From Ephydatia muelleri (taxonomy: Eukaryota; Porifera; Demospongiae; Spongillida; Spongillidae): a stretch of DNA of 64,000 nucleotides. The position numbers and the translations under genes are program-made. The stretch is from assembly GCA_013339895.1 (NCBI GenBank), contig JABACO010000005.1, positions 13,450,805-13,514,804 of the forward strand, read 5' to 3'. This document shows, piece after piece, positions 36,208-48,043 of this stretch; the first letter of the stretch is position 1, and each line of letters begins with the position of its first letter. The notes under the pieces were generated by a model. The model was not told the origin of the DNA and did not search any database. It was given only the letters and a program-made list of their open reading frames with translations.

Positions 36208-37638
36208 ATGTTGAGCTTCAAAACATGTACACAAGCACCTGTGGGAGGTGGTCGATGGTTGTATGGTGGTGCTGGCCTAGTGGAGGTGGAAGGTAGGGTT
36301 GTGTGGGGAGGAGGAGGATTTGGAGGAGGAGTGTACAGATTTGATGAGGCGAAGTCTCAATGGAGTAGAGTGGCTGACAGTGGTGACCTGGGGACCAGAC
36401 TAGCTGTGTGTGGAGGAAAGCTACTCAGTGTTGGAGGCTGGAAAGTTGGTATGTATAGTAAAGAGGTGATGGAGTTAAGCGGAGGGAAATGGTCCCACGT
36501 GTCAGATATGCTCGTAGGGTGTGCTCAGACATGTGTATTTAGTGTTGGTAAAGGTGGTATGGTGATGATAGGAGGGCTAGGTGATGGATTGTGCCTCTTG
36601 AATGATGTTCAGGTGTTTGATGGTAAAACACAGACCTGGCACAGAGGACCATCACTTCCTCGGCCATGTTACAACATGTCAGCAGTGGTCCATGGGGACC
36701 TGGTCTTCGTGATGGGAGGTGTGGGCATGGACAGAGCAGTGTGGTGTGCCGACATCTATGACCTGGTGAGCACTGAGCACTGTGTAGCATCTCTGTCCCT
36801 TTGTTTAGCATGTGTGTAGCTGACGTGTGGACACACACCACACTCACGCGCCACACACCTACGAGTCACACTCAAAGTGAACCTACGTACACAGCCACCA
36901 TCTAGACGCAGATGCACGCACATGAAGTGTCTCCATCACTCACACACCACAGATGTGCTGACGTTAAAACTGTGACTGTGTGTGGACAATGTGCAAAGGC
37001 ATTTACATGCCCGTCCCATCTGAAAATACACATGCTCCGTTCATACTGGAGAGTGACCACATCACTGTGTTGTGTGGTGTGTACAAAGTGTATTCTCTGT
37101 TGTACACACATGGCGGCCTGTAGTGACACACCCCACACACAGATAGTTTAACAAGCATGGAGCATATGTGTGTGTACATACCATACAGATGCAGTCACAC
37201 ACATGTAGCTACATCGCATGTACATGTACTGGTGCATATGCTCCAAATGTATGTGCACACTCACATGACGAGACGCACATGTACATGCACATTCCACCAC
37301 ACACATATGCGCATGCATGCACACACGTTCACAGACTACTGCACAGACCCATGACCCAAAGCAATCTATGTGGAGAGAGCTACCAGATGTACCATGCTAC
37401 CTTTCATCAGTATGTGTGCTTGATGGCGTGCTCCTGGCCATTGGAGGATCAGAAGACCAGAGTGGATCAAAGAAGACCTCAGCCATCTATGCCTTCCACT
37501 CTGATGGTAATCAAAAGTGGAAGCACATAGGAGACATGCCATTTGCATGTACCTATGTGGATGCACTGTTGCTGTCAGGTGGAGGGCTCTTGGTGGTGGA
37601 TGGAAGCAGTCAACAGGTCTTGAAGATCACTGTGGAAG
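36208..37638 (+). CDS. Six-bladed kelch-repeat module (separate gene or N-terminal half of the Roc/Death gene)
   Basis: Two exons, 36208-36765 and 37347-37638, join in phase 0 and encode about 283 residues. I count six kelch-type blades, each with a Gly-Gly pair and a later Trp or Tyr: VVWGGGGFGGGVYRF, KLLSVGGWKVGMY, GMVMIGGLGDG, LVFVMGGVGMD, VLLAIGGSEDQSG and GGLLVVDGSSQQ. That is enough for a complete beta-propeller, a protein-binding platform. The last exon ends at a good donor (GAAG/GTAAGT); without splicing the frame stops four codons later. The only strong downstream exons are those of the Roc-like GTPase starting at 40692. Direct joining is out of phase, so an unseen linking exon would be needed. 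The start is the first in-frame Met, close to blade 1. Specific function unknown. Confidence 0.75.
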
Positions 37639-39829
37639 GTAAGTATTGAAGCAATGAAATTGGAACTAAAAGAGTATTTTCAGGTCTGGTTAAGCTCTTG
37701 GAGGCAGAGAAAAGGTATGAGAATATGTTGGGACAGTGGTCAGTGATAGTACGGTGCATACAACGGTTGGATGAGGGAGGTGGCCTGTTGAAGTGGGCTG
37801 GCTATACACATTCCAATTTGTGATGTGACATGTACCTAAGTTGAATGGTATGTTTGTTCAATGGTTGTACTGTTCCCAAATTCACTAATCTTCTGTTTAA
37901 ATAATGTGGGGTTCTCATGCATAAATCCATACACCATTTTAGCATCATTGTCAAGAATTGAAATACCACTTCTTGTACATATTAATACATAAAATTACTG
38001 TACATGGAGCTCAAATTAATTCTGAGTTCCAGACCATATGTTCGTTTAAGGAATTTACTGCTGCATCCATTTTTCTACAGCATGCCTACATATTTGTTTT
38101 GAAATACAACATATCAGTTCTGTTGGGCATCGCTTCATCTATGCAACTGTTCTGTTGAGATACCTTTTGCACAAAACTATAGTTGCCACTAAGACCTATC
38201 CATTAGCAATTTTATACAATCTTAGGGTAGAGGTTTGCCACTAAATTGCCAAACATAAATTGGACATGAAACCAATTTTTCACCATAGGTAACTGCTAAT
38301 GCTCCTAGCATAAAATACTGATGGGTGGACTATGCCCTGGACTGGGACATCCCTTCAAAGGGCTGGCAGCCATGCTTTATTCTCCCTTGTACATACAGTG
38401 TGTGTTTCTCTAGTGCATGCAGTTTACATAGTCGAGAACTGCCATAACATATGGACTATACTGTCACAGCTTTACTACATATATAGCTGCTGTTTACACC
38501 TACACTGTACATCTATTGATGTCTTGCAGCCGGTTTCATGCCATTTTTTTTGCCTTTAGTTAAAGTTACTGGGTAAACTTGTGTTTGAATGTCCAAGGAA
38601 TCTATGTCCATGATATACATCCCAACAGAAAACAGCAGCTGGTGGAACACAACGAATAGCCTCTCTTCTGAATAGAAGCTGTTTCACCTGTTGTTATCAG
38701 TATTGATCGATATGCGACCATAGTGTATGAAGAGACATGCAGGTTTGGCTATTTGCCAGGTGTTGTCACTTTGAAGTTCCTCCATTACACTTATCATCCA
38801 GCTAATTTCTGTTTCCTCATTATGATGTCATAACAGAACAAACATGCACACCAAGCCAAAAAAAAGAAAGATTGAAGCCAGCTGTACCCTGATCCAGCTG
38901 TAGTGATGGAGAGGGGAAATATTGAGGGAGGGGGGGGGGGGGCCAGAGGCCCTTAGGGTTTACGATTTGGTGGTGCCAAAGGCGCCTATAGTGAAGCCAA
39001 CTTTTCACCCCCTTTCCAAATCTATCAGCAAATTTCACTCGTCTTCCATCTGCACACTTTTGTGAAAACTTGTGTATAAAGGCATCTAGTTTCTAGATGT
39101 AGATTTAAACTGGCTAGTTGATGTTAAGACAGCTCCCACTAAGTAAACTGCATGCACTAAAGAAAAATACGTTACAAGGGAGGATAAAACATGGCTGCCA
39201 GCCCTTTGAAGAGATGTCCCAGCCCAGGGCATAGTCCACCCATCAGTATGTTATGCTAGGAGCATTAGCAGTTACCTATGACGAATGTTTGCTTTGATTA
39301 ATAATGTTTGGCAATTACAAATTTAATTTACAAAATCATGGCAAATCTCACCCCCTATGGTAGTAGAGTAATTACACATAATAGGTCTCCAACTGTATTT
39401 TGTTTGGCATGGAAGAATTAAATATTCAACAGGTTGTATTTCAAAAACCATACAACATAGGTATACACATGTACAGCAATTTGTTTATTCCTATATGATG
39501 CTAAAAAGTTGGCTCAATTGTAAATGGATTAACCCTACAGTGGTTGAACAAAGTTAATTGTGTGCTAGTTAACACACCATCTACTGTGCCCATTTATTGC
39601 AGAAAGTGGTGGGCCCAGCTGCTTATTTCAATTCAGCTATATATGTTCCACATCCCGCAGGCCAACCATGCTATGTGTTCAAACTATTAGGTGGATAACA
39701 TGCACATATAGTACACAGTACATATGGAGTGCTGAGGAACGGTGATCATCGAGCACAGCAGTTGTGTTTCCTCTAAGTGCAAGAGGTGTGATTTGCTTTT
39801 GATAATGGTTATGTATGTGTTGTAGGGTA
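37639..39829. other. Long intron or intergenic gap with inverted repeat pair
   Basis: No convincing exon is seen between the kelch module and the Roc-like exons. It contains the inverted pair described at 38284-39290 and several Gs at about 38929. Confidence 0.45.
38220..39360. mobile_element. Element with ~105-bp inverted repeats (38284-38390 / 39184-39290)
   Basis: The left arm contains TAACTGCTAATGCTCCTAGC and CTATGCCCTGGACTGGGACA; the right arm holds their inverted copies with few changes. A weaker match (AGGTTTGCCA, AATTGCCAAACA) extends outward. The roughly 800-bp interior is non-coding. Best read as a decayed DNA transposon. Confidence 0.7.
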
Positions 39830-40630
39830 TATATATATGGAACGTTCTATACGAAAATGGGTCTTGTGGATTTTTTTTATAACATAAAAGTTAAATCGAT
39901 ATATCTTCCGAAATATTAACGCTATCGGGTTCCTATTTGTAACACAACGTACCACACCATTACTATATGTGAAAATCCATTTTGGTGTCTTGCACATGCG
40001 GGGTACCGACGTTTCAAGGTCCGATACCCCGTAGGGTTCAAAACGGCCAAATCTTCAGGTAGGAGTGTCCAAATCGGTTCAAAATAGGTACCTATGTAGA
40101 AGGGTCCTACCGCTATTGATTTGTTCTGTTCGTTAATTTTTGCTTTATCCGTTATGGAGATACAAGTGTGCAAAGAAATTGCAAATTTCCCGGGCGTTAC
40201 GCGCCATTAACGTATTACGACTGGCTCGAGGACGTCCTCGTAATACGTTAATGGCGCGTAACGCCCGGGAAATATGCAATTTCTTTGCACACTTGTATCT
40301 CCATAACGGATAAAGCAAAAATTAACGAACAGAACAAATCAATAGCGGTAGGACCCTTCTACATAGGTACCTATTTTGAACCGATTTGGACACTCCTACC
40401 TGAAGATATGGCCGTTTTGAACCCTACGGGGTATCGGACCTTGAAATGTCGGTACCCCGCATGTGTAAGACCCCAAAATGGATTTTCACATATAGTAATG
40501 GTGTGGTATGTTGTGTTAAAAATAGGAACCCGATAGCGTTAATATTTCGGACGATGTATCGATTTAACTTTTATGTTATAAAATAAAATCCACAAGACCC
40601 ATTTTCGTATAGAACGTTCCATATATATAT
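39830..40630. mobile_element. ~800-bp near-perfect palindrome (foldback element)
   Basis: The left arm (39830-40220) and right arm (40238-40630) are about 95% or more identical in inverted orientation, around a 17-bp loop (40221-40237). The outer ends both read TATATATATGGAACGTTCTA. Each arm carries an open frame of 83 codons starting MHTCISITDKAK, which is simply the arm sequence seen twice. High arm identity means it is recent or kept similar. It lies between the kelch and Roc exons, only ~60 bp from the Roc exon acceptor. Transcription would give a long hairpin RNA. Confidence 0.93.
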
Positions 40631-40691
40631 TCATGTAATCTGAAAGGAGCTGGTAGCATTCTTTAAACTCTCATGTCAATTATATTCACAG

Positions 40692-43120
40692 GAGGCTCTA
40701 TGAGGAGGCCATGACCAAGGGATATGTGGAAACATCAGTGACCAAGTGTCTCATCCTTGGAGCAGCTGGTGTTGGCAAGACTCACCTCAAACACCTCCTT
40801 CTGAAGAAGGACCCTCCACAGCAACGTGTCAGTACAGGACTGGCTGACAACCCAGTTCGAGCCATCTCCTTCTCACTGGCTGGTGTGGGTGGACAAGAGG
40901 AGGATGACTGGTTTGTGGTTGAAGATGACCAGGCACTGTTGAAAGTTGTGGGTGGTACCGTTGGAGGTGGTAATGTATCCATGGCAACATCCTTGGACAA
41001 GGTGGTCAGCACTTACCCAAAGATGACCATTAATGTGTCTAGTGATGGAGCTCGTGCTGTTCACTCTGACCCAATATCTGCTGGTGTCAACATCTCCTTA
41101 GATACCAGCCAACAGAGCAGGACTGTATCCATAGAGGAGGAGCTGATCCATCACATCAACCACACCTCAGGTAAAGAGATAGTTCAGAGTTAAATTACTT
41201 AACCTTTACAATCTCTCTGTGTAGACAAAGAGAAACTGTTTGGTGTGAAGTGGATCCAGTTCATTGATAGTGGTGGTCAACTGCAATATCACGATATCCT
41301 TCCATTGTTTGTTCAGAACCCAGGTGTGATCATATTCGTTTCAAATCTGTCAGAAACTCTGTCACATCGGCCAACTATTGAGTACTACGGAGCAGATGGC
41401 AAGCCTGTTGGTAAATCCTATCAATCATCTCTCTCACACAAACAGATCCTTCAACACTGTCTTGGAGCAATATGCTCACAGGATGCTCACCCTTTGGTCA
41501 TCACCGTGGGAACACATCGAGATGCTACAGATAGGTGCTCAGAATCCATCGGAAAGAAGAACCAACAACTCTGGGAATTATTGACTGCAGGCAAACTTCG
41601 TGTGCTGTGTAATGGAGAAGAGCTGAAAGAAGTGATATTTGCTGTGAATGGCAAAACTCCTCAGGATGTGGACAAACATGTTGCTAAGGTACTCAGGCAG
41701 AAAATTGTATCCATGTGCACACAGCTAGTAAAGATGCCTATATCATGGTTTGGACTGGAGGTTCTTCTCCGAAGGTCATCCCATGATGGCATCTTGAGTC
41801 TTGTAGAATGCCAGGTGTGTGCTAAAAGCTTACACATTGAGGGAGAAGCATTTTCTGCTGCCTTGCACCATCTTGTCCACCACAACCTATTCTTACATTA
41901 CCCAGAGGTTCTTCCCCAGATAGTGTTTAGTGATCCCCAGGTTGTCCTCACCAAGGTGACTGAAATGGTGGAGTACAACCACAAGCTGAGGGACAATCCA
42001 GATAAGGGTGTGGCAGCTGAGCGTAATCTAGCCAAGTTCAGGGACCATGGACTGCTGTCTGTGGAGCTCCTGAGCAAGTTTCCAAAGCACTACAAAGAGG
42101 GTCTGTTCACTCCACAAGATCTGCTGAAGTTACTGGTGAGTGTTGGAGCAATTGCTATGGTTAGCAATGGAGAGTACTTGATGCCTGCTCTGCTGCCCCA
42201 TCTGGACTCTGACCGATTGTCCAAGTATGGTCAACAAAATACATCGCTGATTATTAGGTCAACTCAGGGCTGTATTCCTAGTTCTCTGTTCTGCTGTCTT
42301 GTGGCTCACCTTTTATCTCCAACCAACAAATTTTCTTGGAAGGTGTGTATGGAAAGAGACAAACCATTGTGTTTATATCGCAATTGTATCACCTTCAGAC
42401 TTATGCACACAACGGAAATAGTGACCCTTGTTGACATGTTCTCATACATTGTAGTTTGTATTGATGAGATGTCTAGTACAGTGTGTAGAGAGATAAAACA
42501 TTGTGTTTACAGTGGTATCAAGAGTGCGTGTAGAGTACTCAAGTACCAAGGTGTCCAGTTTGAAGATGCCTTCCTGTGTGCAGGAGCCAGTTGTACCTCA
42601 GACCCTCCTCATGTAGCTATAGTTGTGTCAAAGAAGTGGAGATGTAGTATTCTAGACTGTCAGAAAGGAGACCTGTGTGAAGGTCAATTGATGTGGTTTG
42701 GTGAGAGTGGTGTCACAAGACAAGATCCCTTTATAACAGGTGAGTTATGTGTGGAGTAGATCATGTGATCACTATCTGTTCAATCTCTGTACAGTTCCTG
42801 TGTCCTTTGACAGTGAGCCATCATTGCCACACCTCATAGACAAAGTAGCAGCTGTGATTCCCCACAAGTATGAGATGGTTGGTCTTCAACTTCGTCTCTC
42901 ACTAGCTGAGCTCCAAGTGATAGGCCCTCGTCACCCAACCTTGGAGGAACACCACAGAGCATTTGGTGAGATGTTTGGTGTGTGGAGGAGACGTGGGTCA
43001 CCTCCGTACACCTGGAGGACATTGATTGTTGTGTTGAGGAGTGCCAGTGTTGGTGAAGTCTTGTTATCTGATCAGTTGACCTTCTGGATCACACACAATG
43101 ATCCCCTCCAATATCAATAA
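40692..43120 (+). CDS. Roc-like GTPase with COR-like region and C-terminal Death domain
   Basis: Exons 40692-41170, 41225-42739 and 42795-43120 join in phase. The frame is open upstream of the first Met (40711) to the acceptor at 40691 (RLYEEAMTKGY), suggesting that more exons precede. Counted from that Met, it is about 766 residues. Seen: Walker A GAAGVGKT (17-24), then an unusual long acidic insert of about 140 residues, switch II DSGGQ (168-172) and G4 THRD (250-253). A COR-like winged-helix region follows (WFGLEVLLRRSSH, LHHLVHHNLFLHYPEVLP), then a second region (SSLFCCLVAHLL), and finally a Death-domain-like block at about 675-750 (LRLSLAELQVIG, RAFGEMFGVWRRRG, YTWRTLIVVLRS). The family (Roco-like P-loop signalling proteins) senses or relays signals through Death-domain partners. 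A fusion with the upstream kelch propeller is plausible. Ligand and partner unknown. Confidence 0.75.
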
Positions 43121-45939
43121 CACCACTGATCTAATCAGATCATGTGACCCCATACTGTTCCCACATGCTTTGTTCTGTAGTAGTATTGTGTGTGCACTTG
43201 TGTGTTTTGTTCACTTGATACTGTATGTGCTGTACTACTTGTGCTGATTTAGGATAAAATAATGCACCAAGTACTCCAACTCACTCTACCATGTTGTATG
43301 TTGTCATTCAGTGAGTGGACATGTACTCTCCAGTCAATCCATGCGAGTGTTTTATGTACTTGATGCATTTTTGTAGCACTAGATAAGTACAGCATTACTT
43401 GTACTAATGAAAACCAAGCTAAGAAATCCATGATGGCTGCTGAAAGTGACATACGTGTTTGTCCAAGCCAATAAACTGCATGCGTGGGCTCCCAGATAGC
43501 ACATATAAATTTATCACAGCAGACTCATCAAAAATGTACCAATTTTGCTGATATCATGCAGTATTATCAGTGATATGCTTAATTTAGAGTAAGCGGAGTG
43601 CATGCATGGATCATGTGATCAATCTAAAGCCACTGGACTCCCTTCCCTGTACCTTCCAATGTCTTTAACACATCCTGGTAGTCCCAGGGCATAACTCGGC
43701 CCCCATAACCAAGTAACATATAACTCGACCCCCATAACCAAGTACCATATAACGTCGGTTTCTTACATATCTAGCAAACAGGACTGGTAATTTTACAAAC
43801 ATACACTAAATTTAAATTAAACCATACTAAATTTAAAATCTCTCTGCTGCATTAACTGTAGTACTTCCTCTCACCCTCTAACTGAATAACAACATCATAT
43901 CAGAACTGAAGTATCAAATGCACATACGATTAAGGCGCACATAAATTTCCCTCCCCCACATGGCGAACACTCCCGTAAAACTTACACTACTTACATATAA
44001 TAAATAATCAATCAACGAGATAGGAGTAGTCGCCACCCCGGGCGACTACTACTGATGGGTGTAATTTATAATTGGAGTGTTCGCCACCTCCCAAAATCCC
44101 AAGCCAGTAAATGTCATTGCAAATGAAACGGACTAAGTGCATTGTACAGAAATAAATGCTCTTCTCTAATAGCAAGATTGTAAGCGGATCTTTATTACAT
44201 ACCTTTCAGACATTGACTTGCACCAATCGAACCCACTAGTAATGCGGTAGCTATAAGTTTACGTAATTATTTTGCAAGACTGAAATAGTAAATAGAACGG
44301 CTTCAATATATCCAGACTCTAAGTAGTACAATTTCCCGAGATATACAAACGTTAGGTAAGTATTTGCGCCGCGTTTGAAGTGAGGGGTGGCGAACACTCC
44401 TCCCTGGCGAACATACCTGACTCTCGGCTAGCCACACTGACATAAACGATTATCGAGTTACTATTTTTCGTCCTCGAATGTTTCCAGCTATCGCTTTATT
44501 TATACTACTAAGCCTACTAATTATAATTATGAATAACTCCCGTTAATGATCAGTCTATATCATTCACACGTCCACACTTTCCGTAATGACAAAACATCCA
44601 TAAAGCTACTAGCCATGCAGGAAGACCATCACTTGGTTGGCATCTTGTTTGTCCAAGGTGTGCAGGGGAGGTCAGAAGAGGTGCCTGTAGCTCTGTTATA
44701 GTTTCACAGCCCAGCAATCCTCACCACAGGTATATATGATAGATTAGGCTGTGTGGCATAGAAGGTTGATGAGCTTAGGTTGAGTAGCTATGAGCATTGG
44801 AGCGAGATTGCCAACAGTATAGCAACCTCAACTCCACAAGATGCTAGAGTATAGGCAGACCTCTTGTTGTGAAATCCCTAAATAGGACTGATGTTGATAG
44901 ATATGCACACACCCCGCAGTTAGGACAATCCCAAGCAGTAAAGGGATGATCTATGTTCACCTCCTCCATGACCCTACACCGCAAATGTAAATGGATGTTG
45001 CTGTGCAACTGTTAGAGCTCCTCTCTAACACTTCAATGGCTGCATGTTGGTCTGTCTTCAAGTTTGTACTCTGTACACTTTGCACACATGGATTTCTATT
45101 GTTTCGTACATCACCCATATTCTGCATGTTGACTCCTTTCGTACTACAGTTTATCAGACTGGTGAAGCATATAATGCAGTAAAAGTATTTCATCATGGCT
45201 GAGATCATTGTAGCAATGAATATTGGAGCCTAGTATCCATAATGGTCCTGCATGCCACTGAAAATGAACACAGCATCACCTGTACTGAGTTATGCATGCC
45301 GCCGTGTACCAGGCATATGCATGCAGACTACAAATCTTACCATAAGACTATGGCCGCGGTCCTGATGGATAACTGGGAGGATAGGTGCCATGATCTTATA
45401 CTGAAGCATGGTTGCATCACGTGATATGTTATTGCATGAGCCATGCCGCGCGCTGGACAGGCGCCTATCCAGGATTTGAGGAGGGGGGGGAGGGGGAGGG
45501 GGGGGGGGGGGGGGTGCCGGATCGCGCGCGCAAATTTTGGCGACCACGTCCACTGCACTATTCGTATATAGTACATGGTTTAACACAAATACGACGAAGT
45601 TTAATGCAAAGTACGTTCAATTGGAAAGAATGTCTACTAATTGCGATCGTCGAGAATGGCGCCGAGCGAATTCATCAATCGCTTCTGGTACAATAGGGAT
45701 GTCGCGGCGTATATATGTGCCGCAGAAGTGATAGTTTGGATAGCCTCTCAGCTGTCAAGCATGAACAAATAGCAGTCTTTATCCTCTTTAGCTCACTAAA
45801 TGACCTTACTGCTGAGCATCTTGTGACGGGGAAAGTGCACATAATACTGATAAGAGCTCTGATGTTGGAATACATTGAAGTGGTGTGTCTTAAAGTCATG
45901 CATTTGGCAAGTTGTATTTAGAAACTAAAATGCGCTTTT
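43121..45939. other. Gene-poor region downstream of the Roc/Death gene
   Basis: No gene is supported. A 31-bp direct repeat (CATAACTCGGCCCCCATAAC and copy) lies at about 43688-43751, a hairpin GTAGTCGCC/GGCGACTAC at about 44027-44050, and a poly-G run at 45481-45513. The segment 44833-44935 repeats sequence found at 35950-36060. Confidence 0.5.
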
Positions 45940-47484
45940 CAGCTGGAGGGCCACTGCTGTCATCCAGACTAGCAGTTCAGCTGGAGGACCACTGCTGTCA
46001 TCCAGACTAGCAGTTCAGCTGGAGGACCACTGCTGTCATCCAGACTAGCAGTTCAGCTGGAGGACCACTGCTGTCATCCAGACTAGCAGTTCAGCTGGAG
46101 GACCACTGCATGCTGTCATCCAGACTAGCAGTTCAGCTGGAGGACCACTGCTGTCATCCAGACTAGCAGTTCAGCTGGAGGGCCACTGCTGTCATCCAGA
46201 CTAGCAGTTCAGCTGGAGGACCACTGCTGTCATCCAGACTAGCAGTTCAGCTGGAGGACCACTGCTGTCATCCAGACTAGCAGTTCAGCTGGAGGACCAC
46301 TGCATGCTGTCATCCAGACTAGCAGTTCAGCTGGAGGACCACTGCTGTCATCCAGACTAGCAGTTCAGCTGGAGGGCCACTGCTGTCATCCAGACTAGCA
46401 GTTAGCTGGAGGACCACTGCTGTCATCCAGACTAGCAGTTCAGCTGGAGACCACTGCTGTCATCCAGACTAGCAGTTCAGCTGGAGGACCACTGCATGCT
46501 GTCATCCAGACTAGCAGTTCAGCTGGAGGACCACTGCTGTCATCCAGACTAGCAGTTCAGCTGGAGACCACTGCTGTCATCCAGACTAGCAGTTCAGCTG
46601 GAGACCACTGCTGTCATCCAGACTAGCAGTTCAGCTGGAGGACCACTGCATGCTGTCATCCAGACTAGCAGTTCAGCTGGAGGACCACTGCTGTCATCCA
46701 GACTAGCAGTTCAGCTGGAGGACCACTGCTGTCATCCAGACTAGCAGTTCAGCTGGAGGGCCACTGCTGTCATCCAGACTAGCAGTTCAGCTGGAGGACC
46801 ACTGCTGTCATCCAGACTAGCAGTTCAGCTGGAGGACCACTGCTGTCATCCAGACTAGCAGTTCAGCTGGAGGACCACTGCATGCTGTCATCCAGACTAG
46901 CAGTTCAGCTGGAGGACCACTGCTGTCATCCATGCAGACTAGCAGTTCAGCTGGAGGACCACTGCTGTCATCCAGACTAGCAGTTCAGCTGGAGGGCCAC
47001 TGCTATCATCCAGACTAGCAGTTAGCTGGAGGACCACTGCTGTCATCCAGACTAGCAGTTCAGCTGGAGACCACTGCTGTCATCCAGACTAGCAGTTCAG
47101 CTGGAGGACCACTGCATGCTGTCATCCAGACTAGCAGTTCAGCTGGAGGACCACTGCTGTCATCCAGACTAGCAGTTCAGCTGGAGGACCACTGCTGTCA
47201 TCCAGACTAGCAGTTCAGCTGGAGACCACTGCTGTCATCCAGACTAGCAGTTCAGCTGGAGGACCACTGCTGTCATCCAGACTAGCAGTTCAGCTGGAGG
47301 ACCACTGCATGCTGTCATCCAGACTAGCAGTTCAGCTGGAGGACCACTGCTGTCATCCAGACTAGCAGTTCAGCTGGAGACCACTGCTGTCATCCAGACT
47401 AGCAGTTCAGCTGGAGACCACTGCTGTCATCCAGACTAGCAGTTCAGCTGGAGACCACTGCATGCTGTCATCCAGACTAGCAGT
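45940..47484. repeat. 38-bp minisatellite, about 40 copies, with higher-order pattern
   Basis: The unit begins CAGCTGGAGGACCACTGCTG and continues TCATCCAGACTAGCAGTT. About 40 copies run head to tail. Variants are a 4-bp CATG insertion (at about 46107, 46300, 46493, 46647, 46878, 47113, 47305 and 47459), a GGG for GGA change, and a 2-3-base deletion (GGAGACC). The CATG variant recurs about every 4-6 units, so larger blocks were duplicated. Most unit-length frames contain stops; it is not coding. Confidence 0.97.
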
Positions 47485-47918
47485 TTCACCAGGATCATGG
47501 TTGACGTCAACGGACCCCAACTAGTGCTCATTAAAAAAAATTAATGGAACACAACAATTAATTGTGGCTAGTGATTGATCCAGCTGATCCAACAGGATTG
47601 ATTGAATTAAATTAACGCGTACGTGTAACCGTACACGCAGCGAAGGGAAAGTACGAACTTGTTAACTATTTGAGTTTATTTAGTTTTTAGTTCTTGTGAC
47701 GGAGGGAGGTGCCCGAGCCCCCTGAGCCCCCCCCCCCCCCCCCCCGCTAAATACGCCCCTGCTGGAGGTGTGGTAACTACCATGCCGTACTCGTGGAGAT
47801 AGTGATATGTCCAGCATAGCAAGATGAAGAGGCCCGGAATGCTAGCAATGAATGAGACTGTGGCCAGAGATAATATTTACATGTATAGACATTATAGATG
47901 GCTTCAATGTACAACCAT

Positions 47919-48043
47919 GTGTCAGTACGGGACTGGCTGACAACCCTGTTCGAGCTATCTCCTTCTCACTGGCTGGTGTGGGTGGACAAGAGGATGACGA
48001 CTGGTTTGTGGTTCAAGATGACCAGGCACTGTTGAAGGTTGTC
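47919..48043 (+). pseudogene. Fragment of a Roc-like GTPase exon (paralogue remnant)
   Basis: About 125 bp match 40827-40952 of the Roc-like gene at roughly 94-95% identity, translating to VSTGLADNPVRAISFSLAG and DDDWFVVQDDQALLKVV. The flanks are unrelated and neither Walker A nor the downstream exons are present. The nucleotide changes are partly silent, so it derives from a coding paralogue or a recent copy. Confidence 0.88.

Noticed and set aside
36912..37340. Small Cys/His-rich frame resembling a zinc finger (VCGQCAKAFTCPSHLKIHML)
   Set aside because: One C2H2-like motif is present in one frame at about 36976-37035, but it lies in the kelch intron, has no splice support and no second finger; chance or a remnant.
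45940..47484. CRISPR-like array of 38-bp units
   Set aside because: The units are contiguous with no unique spacers and the host is an animal; it is a minisatellite.
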